Positions 34,240 through 43,120 of a stretch of DNA of 64,000 bases are shown here, piece after piece (positions within the stretch are counted from its first letter, which is position 1; each line of letters begins with the position of its first letter). The stretch covers positions 1 through 64,000 of the forward strand of contig JAJCYM010000089.1 of NCBI GenBank assembly GCA_029262895.1. Reading direction: 5' to 3'. Origin of the DNA: Roseivirga sp. (lineage in GTDB: Bacteria > Bacteroidota > Bacteroidia > Cytophagales > Cyclobacteriaceae). A program made the translations under genes and the position numbers. Below the pieces are notes generated by a model. It did no database searches. It had not been told where the DNA came from and saw only the letters and a list, made by a program, of their open reading frames with translations.

Positions 34240-35546
34240 TATTTTTTACGGAAAACGATTTTGATCGGCACTCCATCAAATTCAAAGTGACTGCGAAGTT
34301 TGTTCTCCAAATATCTCTCATAGGCCTCTTTGATATACTGAGGCAGGTTGCAGAAAAACGCGAAGGTTGGCGACTTGGTGGGCAATTGTGTGATGTACTT
34401 GATCTTGATGTGCTTCCCTTTTATTGCAGGCGGAGGGTAATGTTCGATCTCCGGCAACATGATATCATTCAATTTGGAGGTGGTAATCTTTCTGACTCTG
34501 TTGTCATAAACCTCAACTGCCAATTCAATGGCTTGGAAAATCCTTTGTTTTTCGGTGACCGAGGTGAATATCTTTGGAATCCAGGTCATTTGGCCCAACT
34601 TCTCATCCAATTCCTCTTTGAACTTCTTCATGGTGTTGGAATCCTTTTCAATCAGGTCCCACTTGTTCACCATAATCATCACACCCTTCTTGTATTTGGT
34701 GGCCAATCCAATAATGTTCAGGTCCTGAGCTTCCAACCCGCGGCCTGCATCAACCATAACAATGCAAACGTCAGAGTCTTGCAATGCCTGAATGGCCCTC
34801 ATTACAGAGTAGAACTCTATGTCTTCATGAACTTTGGATTTTCTACGAAGGCCCGCTGTGTCGGTGAGAATAAAGTCTTTGTCAAATAGCGTATAATGGG
34901 TATTGATGGAATCACGCGTGGTGCCTGCAACGTCTGTCACAATTGTTCGCTCCTTACCCAAAAGGGCATTTAAGAAGGAAGACTTGCCGGCATTAGGCCT
35001 GCCTAAAATGGCTATTCTTGGTATGCCCTCTTCAAGCCCATCCTCTCCCTCATCAGGAAAGTGTTTGACCACCTCATCCAAAAGTTCTCCGGTACCACTT
35101 CCACTTGCTGAACTAATCGGATAAACTTCTCCCAGACCAAGCTCATAAAATTCGTTGGCCTGGTACATTCGATCTGTATTATCCGCTTTGTTGGCCACAA
35201 CCAAAACTGGTTTTTTCAGTCCACGAACAATTCTCGCAAAGTCATTGTCCAAGCCGATCAGCCCATCCCCACAATCCACCATAAAGAGAATCACGGACGC
35301 CTCTTCCATGGCCTCCTCAACCTGCCCTCGGATAGCCCCCTCGAATATATCGTCCGAACCGGTGACATAGCCACCCGTATCAATGGCGGTAAAGTGCTTG
35401 CCAATCCACTCACCATAGCCATAATGTCTGTCGCGCGTTACACCACTTTCATTATCCATAATGGCTTGCCTTCTCTCCACCAAACGGTTAAAAAGGGTTG
35501 ATTTACCCACATTTGGTCTCCCTACTATCGCTATTATATTTGCCAT
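34239..35546 (-). CDS. der: Ribosome-associated GTPase Der (EngA)
   Basis: The 435-residue protein has two tandem GTPase domains and a KH-like C-terminal domain, as in all Der proteins, which are needed for 50S ribosome assembly. G1 motifs are GRPNVGKSTLFNRL (residue 8 on) and GRPNAGKSSFLNALL; G3 motifs DTGGY and DTAGLR; G4 motifs NKAD and NKWD. The start is ATG 35546. The upstream neighbour era encodes another ribosome-assembly GTPase, 94 bases away on the same strand. Confidence 0.98.
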   Translation of the reverse strand: MANIIAIVGRPNVGKSTLFNRLVERRQAIMDNESGVTRDRHYGYGEWIGKHFTAIDTGGYVTGSDDIFEGAIRGQVEEAMEEASVILFMVDCGDGLIGLDNDFARIVRGLKKPVLVVANKADNTDRMYQANEFYELGLGEVYPISSASGSGTGELLDEVVKHFPDEGEDGLEEGIPRIAILGRPNAGKSSFLNALLGKERTIVTDVAGTTRDSINTHYTLFDKDFILTDTAGLRRKSKVHEDIEFYSVMRAIQALQDSDVCIVMVDAGRGLEAQDLNIIGLATKYKKGVMIMVNKWDLIEKDSNTMKKFKEELDEKLGQMTWIPKIFTSVTEKQRIFQAIELAVEVYDNRVRKITTSKLNDIMLPEIEHYPPPAIKGKHIKIKYITQLPTKSPTFAFFCNLPQYIKEAYERYLENKLRSHFEFDGVPIKIVFRKK

Positions 35547-35552
35547 TTTTTG

Positions 35553-35640
35553 ATTTAAGATTTTTGATCTACGATTTACGATTGGCTATGCCATTTCCAG
35601 CAATTCAATCAGACACTCGTAAATCCCAATTCGTAATTCG
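35553..35640. repeat. Imperfect inverted repeat between era and der
   Basis: The 94-base spacer contains CTACGATTTACGATTGG near its left and CCCAATTCGTAATTCG near its right, which are roughly complementary. TACGAATTACGA-type units are common intergenic repeats in Bacteroidota. It could form a hairpin in the era-der transcript. Confidence 0.4.
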
Positions 35641-36528
35641 TCAATGCGTATATCCGAATCGCTTCAACTTAGTCGCCTTCTTACGCCAATCTTGCTCCAC
35701 TTTTACAAAGGTCTCCAAAAAAACCTGCTTATCGAAAAACTTCTCCAGGTCCATCCTTGCTGCAATACCTACTTTTTTAATCGCCTCTCCTTTATGCCCT
35801 ATAATGATCCCCTTCTGACTCTTGCGCTCAACATAAATATCGGCTGAAATCCGAATGATCTTTTCGTCTTCTTTAAAAGAGGTAGTGACTACTTCACAGC
35901 TATAGGGCACCTCCTTCTTGTAATTCAGAAATATTTTCTCACGAATTATCTCATCCACAAAAAAGCGCTCTGGCTTATCAGTCAAGGTGTCCTTTGGGAA
36001 GTAAGCCGGATGCTCAGGCAGTGCAGCAATAATTTTTTCAAAAAGTAATTCGATGTTCTGGTTTTCTAATGCCGAAACCATCACGACCTGATCAAAGTCA
36101 ATGATCTCCTTCCAGTAAGCAACCTTATCTTCAGCTTGTGAGCCTTTGGCCAGATCAATCTTATTCATCACCAGAACCACCGGTACATCGATAGATTTCA
36201 GAAAGTTGATCTGTTTCTCATCATCATACTTCTCATAAAGATCGGTTACAAAAAGAATTACATCCGCATCCTCAAATGAGCTGCTCACAAAGCTCATCAT
36301 CGACTGGTGTAATTCATATTCTGGCTTTATGATCCCGGGAGTATCTGAATAGATGATTTGAAAGTCATCCCCACTCAAAATCCCCATGATTCTGTGCCTG
36401 GTAGTTTGAGCCTTGGAAGTGATTATGGATAAACGTTCACCTACCATCGCATTCATCAAGGTAGACTTGCCCACATTGGGTTTACCAATAATGCTTACAT
36501 AGCCAGCCTTGTGCGGTTTTTGATCCAT
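35641..36528 (-). CDS. era: GTPase Era
   Basis: The 295-residue protein has one GTPase domain (G1 GKPNVGKSTLMNAMVG, effector TTRHRI, G3 DTPG, G4 NKID) followed by a KH domain with IGHKGEAIKKVG. Era binds the 3' end of 16S rRNA and is required for 30S maturation. Length and order are normal. It is upstream of der in the same direction. Confidence 0.98.
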   Translation of the reverse strand: MDQKPHKAGYVSIIGKPNVGKSTLMNAMVGERLSIITSKAQTTRHRIMGILSGDDFQIIYSDTPGIIKPEYELHQSMMSFVSSSFEDADVILFVTDLYEKYDDEKQINFLKSIDVPVVLVMNKIDLAKGSQAEDKVAYWKEIIDFDQVVMVSALENQNIELLFEKIIAALPEHPAYFPKDTLTDKPERFFVDEIIREKIFLNYKKEVPYSCEVVTTSFKEDEKIIRISADIYVERKSQKGIIIGHKGEAIKKVGIAARMDLEKFFDKQVFLETFVKVEQDWRKKATKLKRFGYTH

Positions 36529-36705
36529 AATTCAAATCTCGCGCAAAGGTACTGGTTTACATTGGATTTATCACCTGAACCTCAATTACTTGCTTAGCAA
36601 GGTTTCGTTCATCCGAATGATTCTTCTCATAGCAATAACTGATTTTGATCAGGCAAAAACAGATTCATTCAAAATACCTTCAGTTATCATCAAAATAGAG
36701 ACATC

Positions 36706-37530
36706 ATGAAAAACATACTCGTACCAGTAGATTTCTCGAACTGCTCGAAAAATGCACTGGAGAATGCCATTTCACTGGCTGATAAGTTGAATATGGGGCT
36801 AGTTATATTTCATTCAGTAATGATCCCGGCAAGTTTTATGGAAGGGGCACCCATAACCTCCATGGACATGGCCCTGGAACCGATGGAAAAAAAGGCTAAA
36901 GCCGATATCAAAGAGTTATTTGAAGAGTTCCCTGCTTTAAGGAAAATCTCCACTCAAACTAAGGTACAATACGGTCCGCTCAGCGATCAAATCTCTGGTA
37001 TAACCGATGAAATGGATATCGCTCTAATTGTTATGGGCACCCATGGTTCCAAAGGGCTTAGGAGAACGCTGTTGGGCAGCAATGCTTATCATGTAATGAA
37101 GAAGGTAAGTTGCCCGGTTATTGCCCTACCCGAGGACCGGAATTTGACACAAATGAAACAGTTTGTGTTCGCAATTGATTGCCACGAAACTCCAGGGCAT
37201 GACGTCATCACCATGGTAGTCAATCTGACCAAAGCGTACTTTGGAGAACTCCATTTGGTACATGTGGATAATGATATGGTGGACCAAAAGAGGCAATTAG
37301 AGGTGGCACGATCCATGGAAAAATACCTGAAATCCATGCCACACAAGTTCCACTTCTTACATGACGAGGATGTGGAGAAAGCACTGACTGATTTCACCTT
37401 ATCTCAGGATTTTGATTTGCTCATGCTGGTAGCCAAGCATCATGGGTTTCTAGACCGAATCAGGCATGGCAGTCATACCAAGAAGCTAATTAGCGATATA
37501 CCTTTTCCAATCATGGTATTACATGAATAA
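36706..37530 (+). CDS. Tandem universal stress protein
   Basis: The 274-residue protein holds two Usp domains. The first (residues 1-145) keeps the ATP-binding signature GTHGSKGLRRTLLGS (GxxG-9x-GS). The second (146-274) has a degenerate form (HHGFLDRIRHGSHTK) and may not bind nucleotide. Tandem Usp proteins are cytoplasmic and usually induced by stress. The gene is monocistronic and followed by tRNA-fMet. Confidence 0.92.
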   Translation: MKNILVPVDFSNCSKNALENAISLADKLNMGLVIFHSVMIPASFMEGAPITSMDMALEPMEKKAKADIKELFEEFPALRKISTQTKVQYGPLSDQISGITDEMDIALIVMGTHGSKGLRRTLLGSNAYHVMKKVSCPVIALPEDRNLTQMKQFVFAIDCHETPGHDVITMVVNLTKAYFGELHLVHVDNDMVDQKRQLEVARSMEKYLKSMPHKFHFLHDEDVEKALTDFTLSQDFDLLMLVAKHHGFLDRIRHGSHTKKLISDIPFPIMVLHE

Positions 37531-37615
37531 AATTTCTTGCAAAATGAGCTTGCGTTGAATCGATTTTTAGCGCACCTTTGTAATCCTTTCTGAATCACGT
37601 TCAGGATTGATATAT

Positions 37616-37688
<73 letters not shown>

Positions 37689-37692
37689 CACC

Positions 37693-37722
37693 AAAAGCCA
37701 AGGCAAGTGCCTTGGCTTTTTT
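37693..37722 (+). terminator. Rho-independent terminator of tRNA-fMet
   Basis: AAGCCAAGGCA (37695-37705) pairs with TGCCTTGGCTT (37708-37718) across a 2-base loop, followed by a run of T. It starts only a few bases after the tRNA end. Confidence 0.9.
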
Positions 37723-37787
37723 ATTTGTGCGAGTTGGACGAGAAGTTTTATCCCGATGCAGCAAAGCGGATATTGCTAAGTCCAGAT

Positions 37788-37806
37788 TGTCTGCCGACAA
37801 AGGCAG
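37788..37806. repeat. Copy of dispersed stem-loop TGTCTGCCGACAAAGGCAG
   Basis: These 19 bases are identical to positions 32165-32183, inside the element downstream of murQ, and similar to 39926-39949. The stem CTGCC/GGCAG is kept in each. It lies in the 296-base gene-free stretch between the tRNA terminator and the outer-membrane protein gene, in which nothing else is recognised. Confidence 0.6.
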
Positions 37807-37984
37807 CTCCCACTGCCCAGAAAAGGCACTCAACTGCAGGAGCTTAAACCCACTCAACATAGGCAATGGTGTCACATTAAGTATATACCTGCAACTTCTA
37901 ATCACCTACCAGGCCTTTTTAACAGTAACTTCTAATTCATTATTAAGAGTTCGAGCCATACCCAACAAACAGATTCTCAAACCA

Positions 37985-38524
37985 ATGTTCAACAAAAACA
38001 TATACCTAGTATTGATGCTGATCTTTACGGTTCACCATTCTGCTCGGGCACAATCCTGGAGTTTGGGTGGGGCCGCAATTTATGGGGACGACATCAAAGC
38101 TTCGGGCTTTCACCTCAGAGGTTATTACAACTTACCAAACGATAAAATCTGTTTCGGGCCGGAGTACTCAAACTTCTTCGAAAAAAGTAAAACTGTTCAT
38201 GGTGAGGACATCACTAAAAGTTTGAGCGAACTCAATTTTAACATCCATTACATTTTCGAAGTCGGAGAACATTGGGGAATCTATCCCCTGACTGGCGCCA
38301 ATCTTAGCTTTGAAACAGAAGAGATCACAGTAGGCATGGTGCATACCTCTGAGGAGGTATCAAAATGGGGAATGAATCTTGGCCTAGGAGTTCATAAACC
38401 TATTGGTCAATGGGTTGTTTTTGGTGAATTCGATCATCTCTTTGGTGACCTCTCCCAAAACTCCTTCCTCCTTGGTGTCTTTATCACCTTTGGCAATAAA
38501 TCCAAACATAAGGAGGGGCAATGA
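37985..38524 (+). CDS. Small outer-membrane beta-barrel-like protein
   Basis: The start is ATG 37985 (MFNKNIYLVLMLIFTVHHSARAQ), which begins a signal peptide; the frame is open upstream across the tRNA, but that part is not coding. The mature protein of about 155 residues has alternating hydrophobic strands and aromatic girdles (GYYNLPNDKICFGPEYSNFF, FNIHYIFEVGEHWGIYPL, GEFDHLFGDLSQNSFLLGVF). This is the pattern of an OmpW/OmpA-like eight-stranded barrel. Function unknown. Confidence 0.75.
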   Translation: MFNKNIYLVLMLIFTVHHSARAQSWSLGGAAIYGDDIKASGFHLRGYYNLPNDKICFGPEYSNFFEKSKTVHGEDITKSLSELNFNIHYIFEVGEHWGIYPLTGANLSFETEEITVGMVHTSEEVSKWGMNLGLGVHKPIGQWVVFGEFDHLFGDLSQNSFLLGVFITFGNKSKHKEGQ

Positions 38525-38631
38525 TTACCCAGAAACTACTTGAGTTGGACTACCACTCTGCTGCACTGGATTTTACAACATTCATCAGGCTGAGCGAGAG
38601 GGTTCATTATTAGTTTCAAAAATAAAGAGTG

Positions 38632-39867
38632 ATGATTGAACCAAAGACTCCAAACAACGAAGATCAGCGTTTGACCGATTTAATCCTCATGGATCTTTCT
38701 AACCCCAATAAGAAAAAGCAATTCGATGGGATTATTACCATTTTGTCCATGGCTTTGAAGGTTCCAATTGCCTACATTTCTTCTATCGAAAAAGAGACTC
38801 AAAAAATCAATACCTCCTGTGGATTGAATTTTGATTCATCTGAACGCAAATCCTCTTTCTGCGGTCATACCGTCTTGCAAGATGATTTGCTTATCGTTGA
38901 AGATACCCTTGAGGACGAACGATTTCGTGACAACCCAATGGTACTAGGCGAGCCGTATATTCGATTTTATGCAGGTTGCCCACTCTCAAGCATGTTGGGA
39001 AATAACGTTGGTGCATTATGCATTGCCGATACTGTACCCAGAAAGTTGGAAGATCAGGAAATCAATGCATTTAGAACGGTAGGCAGACTACTGACTGAAC
39101 GCTTAAGGTTATATAAACTCACAGACATTCAGAAGGAGATTAATGAATCGAGGCAGCAACTGGAATTGCTCAACAATGAGCTATTTGAGTCAAATCGTTA
39201 TTTCAGGCAGGTTTTTGGTCAATATATGAGCGAGTCATTGCTGGAACAGATGCTCAATGAAAAATCTGTAGACCAACTAGGTGGAGAAGAAAGAACTGTT
39301 ACGGTTTTGTTGAGTGACCTAAGGGGCTTTACCTCACTATCTGAATGTCATAGGCCAAAGGAGGTCTTGGAAATCCTGAACTTGTATTTCGAAGAAATGA
39401 TTGAAATCATTCAGGAACATGATGGCTACATCAATGAGCTTCTGGGAGATGGCATGTTGGTTGTTTTTGGTGCTCCCAAGCAGATATCAAACGGAACAAA
39501 AAAGGCCGTAGACTGCGCCCGAGCTATGCAACAGGGCCTTTTAGGAGTCAATCAAAAATTGGCCATTAAAGATTATCCAGCCCTCAAAATGGGGATCGGG
39601 ATTAATACCGGCAACCTGATCGTTGGCAATATCGGATCGAAGAAGAGAATGAAATACGGTGTAGTAGGAGAAACCATCAACATTGCAGCGAGGATCGAAT
39701 CGCTTACTGTTGCCGGACAAATTCTCACCTCCGAGACAACCTATAATGAGATATCCCGAGAGGTCAAAGCTATTGGGAAAATCAGGTCCAAGATTAAAGG
39801 TTATGAAGATCCTATTATGATTTACGATGTCTCAGAAGCAGACAAGACAGAGACGACCAGAATATAA
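38632..39867 (+). CDS. GAF domain-containing class III adenylate/guanylate cyclase
   Basis: The start was taken as ATG 38632 (a GTG precedes it). The 411-residue protein has an N-terminal GAF domain (about 20-170; SFCGHTVLQDDLLIVEDTLE, IRFYAGCPLSS), a coiled-coil linker and a class III cyclase domain (about 210-400): metal-binding Asp in VLLSDLRGFTSL, second Asp region LLGDGMLVVFGAP, and YGVVGETINIAARIES. No membrane helix is seen. Class III enzymes make cAMP or cGMP; the substrate-determining residues cannot be assigned with confidence here. Confidence 0.93.
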   Translation: MIEPKTPNNEDQRLTDLILMDLSNPNKKKQFDGIITILSMALKVPIAYISSIEKETQKINTSCGLNFDSSERKSSFCGHTVLQDDLLIVEDTLEDERFRDNPMVLGEPYIRFYAGCPLSSMLGNNVGALCIADTVPRKLEDQEINAFRTVGRLLTERLRLYKLTDIQKEINESRQQLELLNNELFESNRYFRQVFGQYMSESLLEQMLNEKSVDQLGGEERTVTVLLSDLRGFTSLSECHRPKEVLEILNLYFEEMIEIIQEHDGYINELLGDGMLVVFGAPKQISNGTKKAVDCARAMQQGLLGVNQKLAIKDYPALKMGIGINTGNLIVGNIGSKKRMKYGVVGETINIAARIESLTVAGQILTSETTYNEISREVKAIGKIRSKIKGYEDPIMIYDVSEADKTETTRI

Positions 39868-39906
39868 TGACTCTATCGGGAAAAGGCCGTTCAATCTAAT
39901 ACTATT

Positions 39907-39966
39907 CTCATTACGCGAGGGTCGCTGCCTGCCTTCCGGCAAAGGCAGGGTTCGAGTCCTGCGAGT
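39907..39966 (+). repeat. tRNA 3'-half-like remnant with an inserted stem-loop
   Basis: CTCATTACGCGAGGGTCGC (39907-39925) resembles the anticodon-loop-to-variable-loop part of tRNA-fMet (15 of 19 bases). GCAGGGTTCGAGTCCTGC (39945-39962) is a well-formed T-arm. Between them is a stem-loop (39926-39949) related to the repeats at 32163 and 37788. No acceptor or D-arm can be found, so this is not an intact tRNA. Confidence 0.4.
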
Positions 39967-39994
39967 CAGTCAACTTAAGCTTGTTCTAGGGGTA

Positions 39995-40717
39995 TCAAAG
40001 CACGACCATTTCGACAAAATTGGTTGAAAAGTTGATAAGGTTATGAAAGATGAGTGCGGGTAAAATGCTTCTACTATAAATAATCATCCAGCCTAGAATA
40101 TATCCTAGTATACCGGTTATTATAAAAGCATCAAGGGCAAACCTTAATTGCCAATCTTCAAAATAAAGTGAATGATTGAGTGCAAAGATGATCGTAGTAA
40201 TCCATACTGCAGGGTGTCCGAATTTGAATTTTCCTTCCTTCAGCACTATTATTAAAAGTCCCAGAAGAATTCCCCTCCAAAGTTCCTCATCCAGACCCGG
40301 CATCGTTAATTGATATGCCAATTTTTCGATGCTCAATTCTTTGCTTTGCGAAAAAAAGATGGTCAATGAAGACATGGCAATGATGGTGATCACCCCAACA
40401 ATCATCACTTTCCTCATCGAGCCTTTTGATGGAGAGGTCAAAATGAAATCCCGCCCATCGAAGTCATCCCTAATCTTAAAGTAGAAGATCGCTGAAAATG
40501 CAATAGCCAGTAGCTTTCCTGTCCAGTTCATTGTACTGTCAGGAATGGATAGACTTGTATAGATCAGAGGCAGGAATACTAGAACCACATATCCAATGTG
40601 GTATAAAGTCGATAAGCCAATCTGCCTTTTAGGACTCGCCTTTTTTTCTCTAAAAAATAGAATTATTGGCAGGACACCAATGAATGTCAATGCCACAAGA
40701 GTTAGTTGTTCTGTCAT
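39995..40717 (-). CDS. CPBP family intramembrane glutamic endopeptidase
   Basis: The 240-residue integral membrane protein has about seven helices and the CPBP (CAAX and bacteriocin-processing) motifs: DEELWRGILLG (EExxxR), FALNHSLYF (His of motif 2) and ALIFHNLINF (motif 3 His). Members process peptides within the membrane. It is distinct from the CPBP remnant at 29399-29629. Confidence 0.9.
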   Translation of the reverse strand: MTEQLTLVALTFIGVLPIILFFREKKASPKRQIGLSTLYHIGYVVLVFLPLIYTSLSIPDSTMNWTGKLLAIAFSAIFYFKIRDDFDGRDFILTSPSKGSMRKVMIVGVITIIAMSSLTIFFSQSKELSIEKLAYQLTMPGLDEELWRGILLGLLIIVLKEGKFKFGHPAVWITTIIFALNHSLYFEDWQLRFALDAFIITGILGYILGWMIIYSRSILPALIFHNLINFSTNFVEMVVL

Positions 40718-40882
40718 GGTCGGAAATTGTATGTGAAATTACGATTGACCGACACCACAAAATTGTAAAATTAGGACAACACTGGAAGAAGCTGTTCGAC
40801 TTTGAAACCTAAAAGACAGTTTATCGAAGCCTACCTATACTTAGAAGTCTTTTTAAATAAAGCCAAACTGATGCTTTATCTA

Positions 40883-42283
40883 TTAAGCTATAATGTCCAA
40901 AGGTTTTGTCCCCTTCCAATCTCCTCTGGTAAAATCCGGGAAGTCTTGAGGAGCTCCGCCACCGGCTACTGAGGCTTCGCTCAACGGACCAACTGCACTC
41001 CAGAAACAACCTTCATAGAGGTTCTGATCTAATGGAAGTCCCTTTCGTAGACATTCGACAATACGATAGCGCATAATGCCATCCATTCCGCCATGCCCGC
41101 TGTTCCTGGTGCTTTCATTCAACTTCTTGTACAATGGATGATCGTATCTTTCTCTAAGCACGGCTAAAGCCTCCTGACCTTCTGCCCAACGGTGATGACT
41201 CTCGGTCAAGCCTTCAACACCCCCCTCAAGGGCTACTCTTGTTGGGAAGCCAGCTAATGCCCCAGTAGTTCCCTGAATAAGGTTGAGCCTTGAATACGGC
41301 CTTGGGCTGGTTTCATCCCATTGTACCATTACTGTTCTGCCCAAATTGGTTTTAATGATAGATGTGTTCAGGTCTCCACCTTTGTAATCCAGCTGGTTCC
41401 ATTTATGGTCGGCTGCATAATTCTTCTCTGCATATTTCTGACGACCTAAGGCAGGAGTTGAGTAAGAAACAATCGTGCCGAATGAGTCATCCGTTCTGCC
41501 CAGATTCATATACTGTGCTACCGGACCCAGGCCATGAGTCGGGTAAAGGTTTCCGTTTCTGTTGGCATAATGATGAGTTCTCCACGAGCCTGTCCCTCTT
41601 TCCTGTTCTTCCATTTGGAAGCGCAGTTCGTGAATATAAGAGGCCTCACCATGAAGAATATCTCCAATCAATCCTTGACGGCACATGTTCAGGAACATCA
41701 GTTCGTCCCGGCCATAATTCACATTCTCCATCATCATACAGTGTTTGCCGGTAGCTTCGGAAGTGTCAACCAACTGCCACATCTCCTCCACGGTCACGGC
41801 TATTGGCACTTCGATAAAGGCATGGGCACCTTGCTTCATAGCCTCTATGGCCATTGGTGCATGGTTTTTCCAATTGGTACAGATGATTACCGCATCAGGC
41901 TTCACCTCAGTCAGCATCTGCTTCCAAAGGTTTTCATCACCATGATACAATTTGATATTCTGGTGCCTTTTACCATCTCCGATTTCCTTGCAGCGATCGG
42001 CTGAACGGTTTGCCCAGTCTTCATATAGATCAGATATAGCCACAATCTCTGTGCCTTCTAAGGTTGCAAAATCACGGGCATGACCGCTACCTCTTGCGCC
42101 TACACCTATCAGTGCAATTTTCACCGTATCTAAATTAGGTGCTGCAAAATCACCCATATATTGGGCATTGGCAGCTCTTTCAGTCTGCTCCTCTGCACAG
42201 GCAGTAAATGCAGATGCAGTGGCCAGAGCAGCGGCTGAAAGCGATGTCTTCTTTAGAAACTTTCGTCTGTCAATATTTTTCAT
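40883..42283 (-). CDS. GH109-type Gfo/Idh/MocA oxidoreductase-fold protein
   Basis: The 466-residue protein has a twin-arginine-like signal (DRRKFLKKTSLSAAALATAS) with a Cys (FTACAEEQ), so it is exported and possibly lipidated. A Rossmann domain (VKIALIGVGARGSGHARDF) and the Gfo/Idh/MocA C-terminal domain follow. Details such as GRDELMFLNM, THGLGPVAQYMNLGR and GGGAPQDFPDFTRG agree with family GH109, known for NAD-dependent alpha-N-acetylgalactosaminidases. Bacteroidota encode many paralogues and activity on another glycoside is possible. Confidence 0.9.
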   Translation of the reverse strand: MKNIDRRKFLKKTSLSAAALATASAFTACAEEQTERAANAQYMGDFAAPNLDTVKIALIGVGARGSGHARDFATLEGTEIVAISDLYEDWANRSADRCKEIGDGKRHQNIKLYHGDENLWKQMLTEVKPDAVIICTNWKNHAPMAIEAMKQGAHAFIEVPIAVTVEEMWQLVDTSEATGKHCMMMENVNYGRDELMFLNMCRQGLIGDILHGEASYIHELRFQMEEQERGTGSWRTHHYANRNGNLYPTHGLGPVAQYMNLGRTDDSFGTIVSYSTPALGRQKYAEKNYAADHKWNQLDYKGGDLNTSIIKTNLGRTVMVQWDETSPRPYSRLNLIQGTTGALAGFPTRVALEGGVEGLTESHHRWAEGQEALAVLRERYDHPLYKKLNESTRNSGHGGMDGIMRYRIVECLRKGLPLDQNLYEGCFWSAVGPLSEASVAGGGAPQDFPDFTRGDWKGTKPLDIIA

Positions 42284-42322
42284 TCTTAATAGTTTTAAGG
42301 GTCGTTCTTTGGTTCAAAACAA

Positions 42323-43117
42323 TCAGTCTAATTGTAATTCAAGTGTTACCAAGTAAGCACAATGATCGGAGGCATACGTATCGCAAATTACCTCCTTTTC
42401 TATTACTCGCCATCTATTCTTCGGGTAGTACATCACATAATCTATTTTAGATCTTGGGTTGTCTGATGGGTGAGTGAACTCAGGGTTTTCCTTATCATAT
42501 GTGCCCTGCCATAATTCTTCCAATATATTAATTGGCGTGCTTCCAGGCCTGGCGTTAAGATCACCCGTCAAAATGGTTGGGTACTTATTATTTGAGAACA
42601 CTTTGTTGATTTCCCTGGCTTGCAATTCTCTTCCGGGCTGACCTTCGTGCGCGAGATGAGTTCCGATAAAGGCAATGGTATCTCCGGAAGGCAATTCTAC
42701 CAGCACCTCAAGGGCTGCTCTGGGTTCCTGCCCCTCAATATAAGGCAAAGGAATATTTCGACTTGACAAAAATGTATACCGCGACAGAACGCCTTCTCCA
42801 TACTCACCACCATCGTAGTACATGGCACGAGCAAAAATCGAGGCCATCTTTGTTCGATAGCCTATTTCAGTAGTAAGGTCCAAATTCTTAGAACGATTCA
42901 CCAAATAGTCCACCTCTTGCATAGATACCAGGTCCGGCTTAATGTCATTGACTACTTTGGCCACAGCATCAAGGTTAAAATCTTGCTTGGTTGTTCTTCC
43001 CCCAAGAATATTGAAAGACAGCACCTTTATAGTTCTTTTTTCATTGGTAGGTGATTGAGCATTTGCCGGTGGAATAAGAATAAACACTAGAGTGACTAGT
43101 AATATCAACTGCCTCAT
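42323..43117 (-). CDS. Secreted endonuclease/exonuclease/phosphatase (EEP) family protein
   Basis: The 264-residue protein has a signal peptide (ending PANAQS) and one EEP domain: VLSFNILGGR, LVSMQEVDYLVN (metal-binding Glu), FIGTHLAH, LTGDLNARPGSTP (Asp/Asn pair), and YASDHCAYLV (catalytic His). The fold covers nucleases, inositol polyphosphate phosphatases and sphingomyelinases; a secreted bacterial form probably acts as a phosphoesterase. It ends just upstream of the GH109 start and is the second of two adjacent EEP genes. Confidence 0.92.
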   Translation of the reverse strand: MRQLILLVTLVFILIPPANAQSPTNEKRTIKVLSFNILGGRTTKQDFNLDAVAKVVNDIKPDLVSMQEVDYLVNRSKNLDLTTEIGYRTKMASIFARAMYYDGGEYGEGVLSRYTFLSSRNIPLPYIEGQEPRAALEVLVELPSGDTIAFIGTHLAHEGQPGRELQAREINKVFSNNKYPTILTGDLNARPGSTPINILEELWQGTYDKENPEFTHPSDNPRSKIDYVMYYPKNRWRVIEKEVICDTYASDHCAYLVTLELQLD

Positions 43118-43120
43118 GTC

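Noticed and set aside
34221-34889. 222-codon plus-strand frame opposite der
   Set aside because: It is antisense to a strongly conserved GTPase gene, and its translation has no domain.
41534-42004. 156-codon plus-strand frame opposite the GH109 gene
   Set aside because: It is antisense to a clear coding region with Gfo/Idh/MocA motifs.
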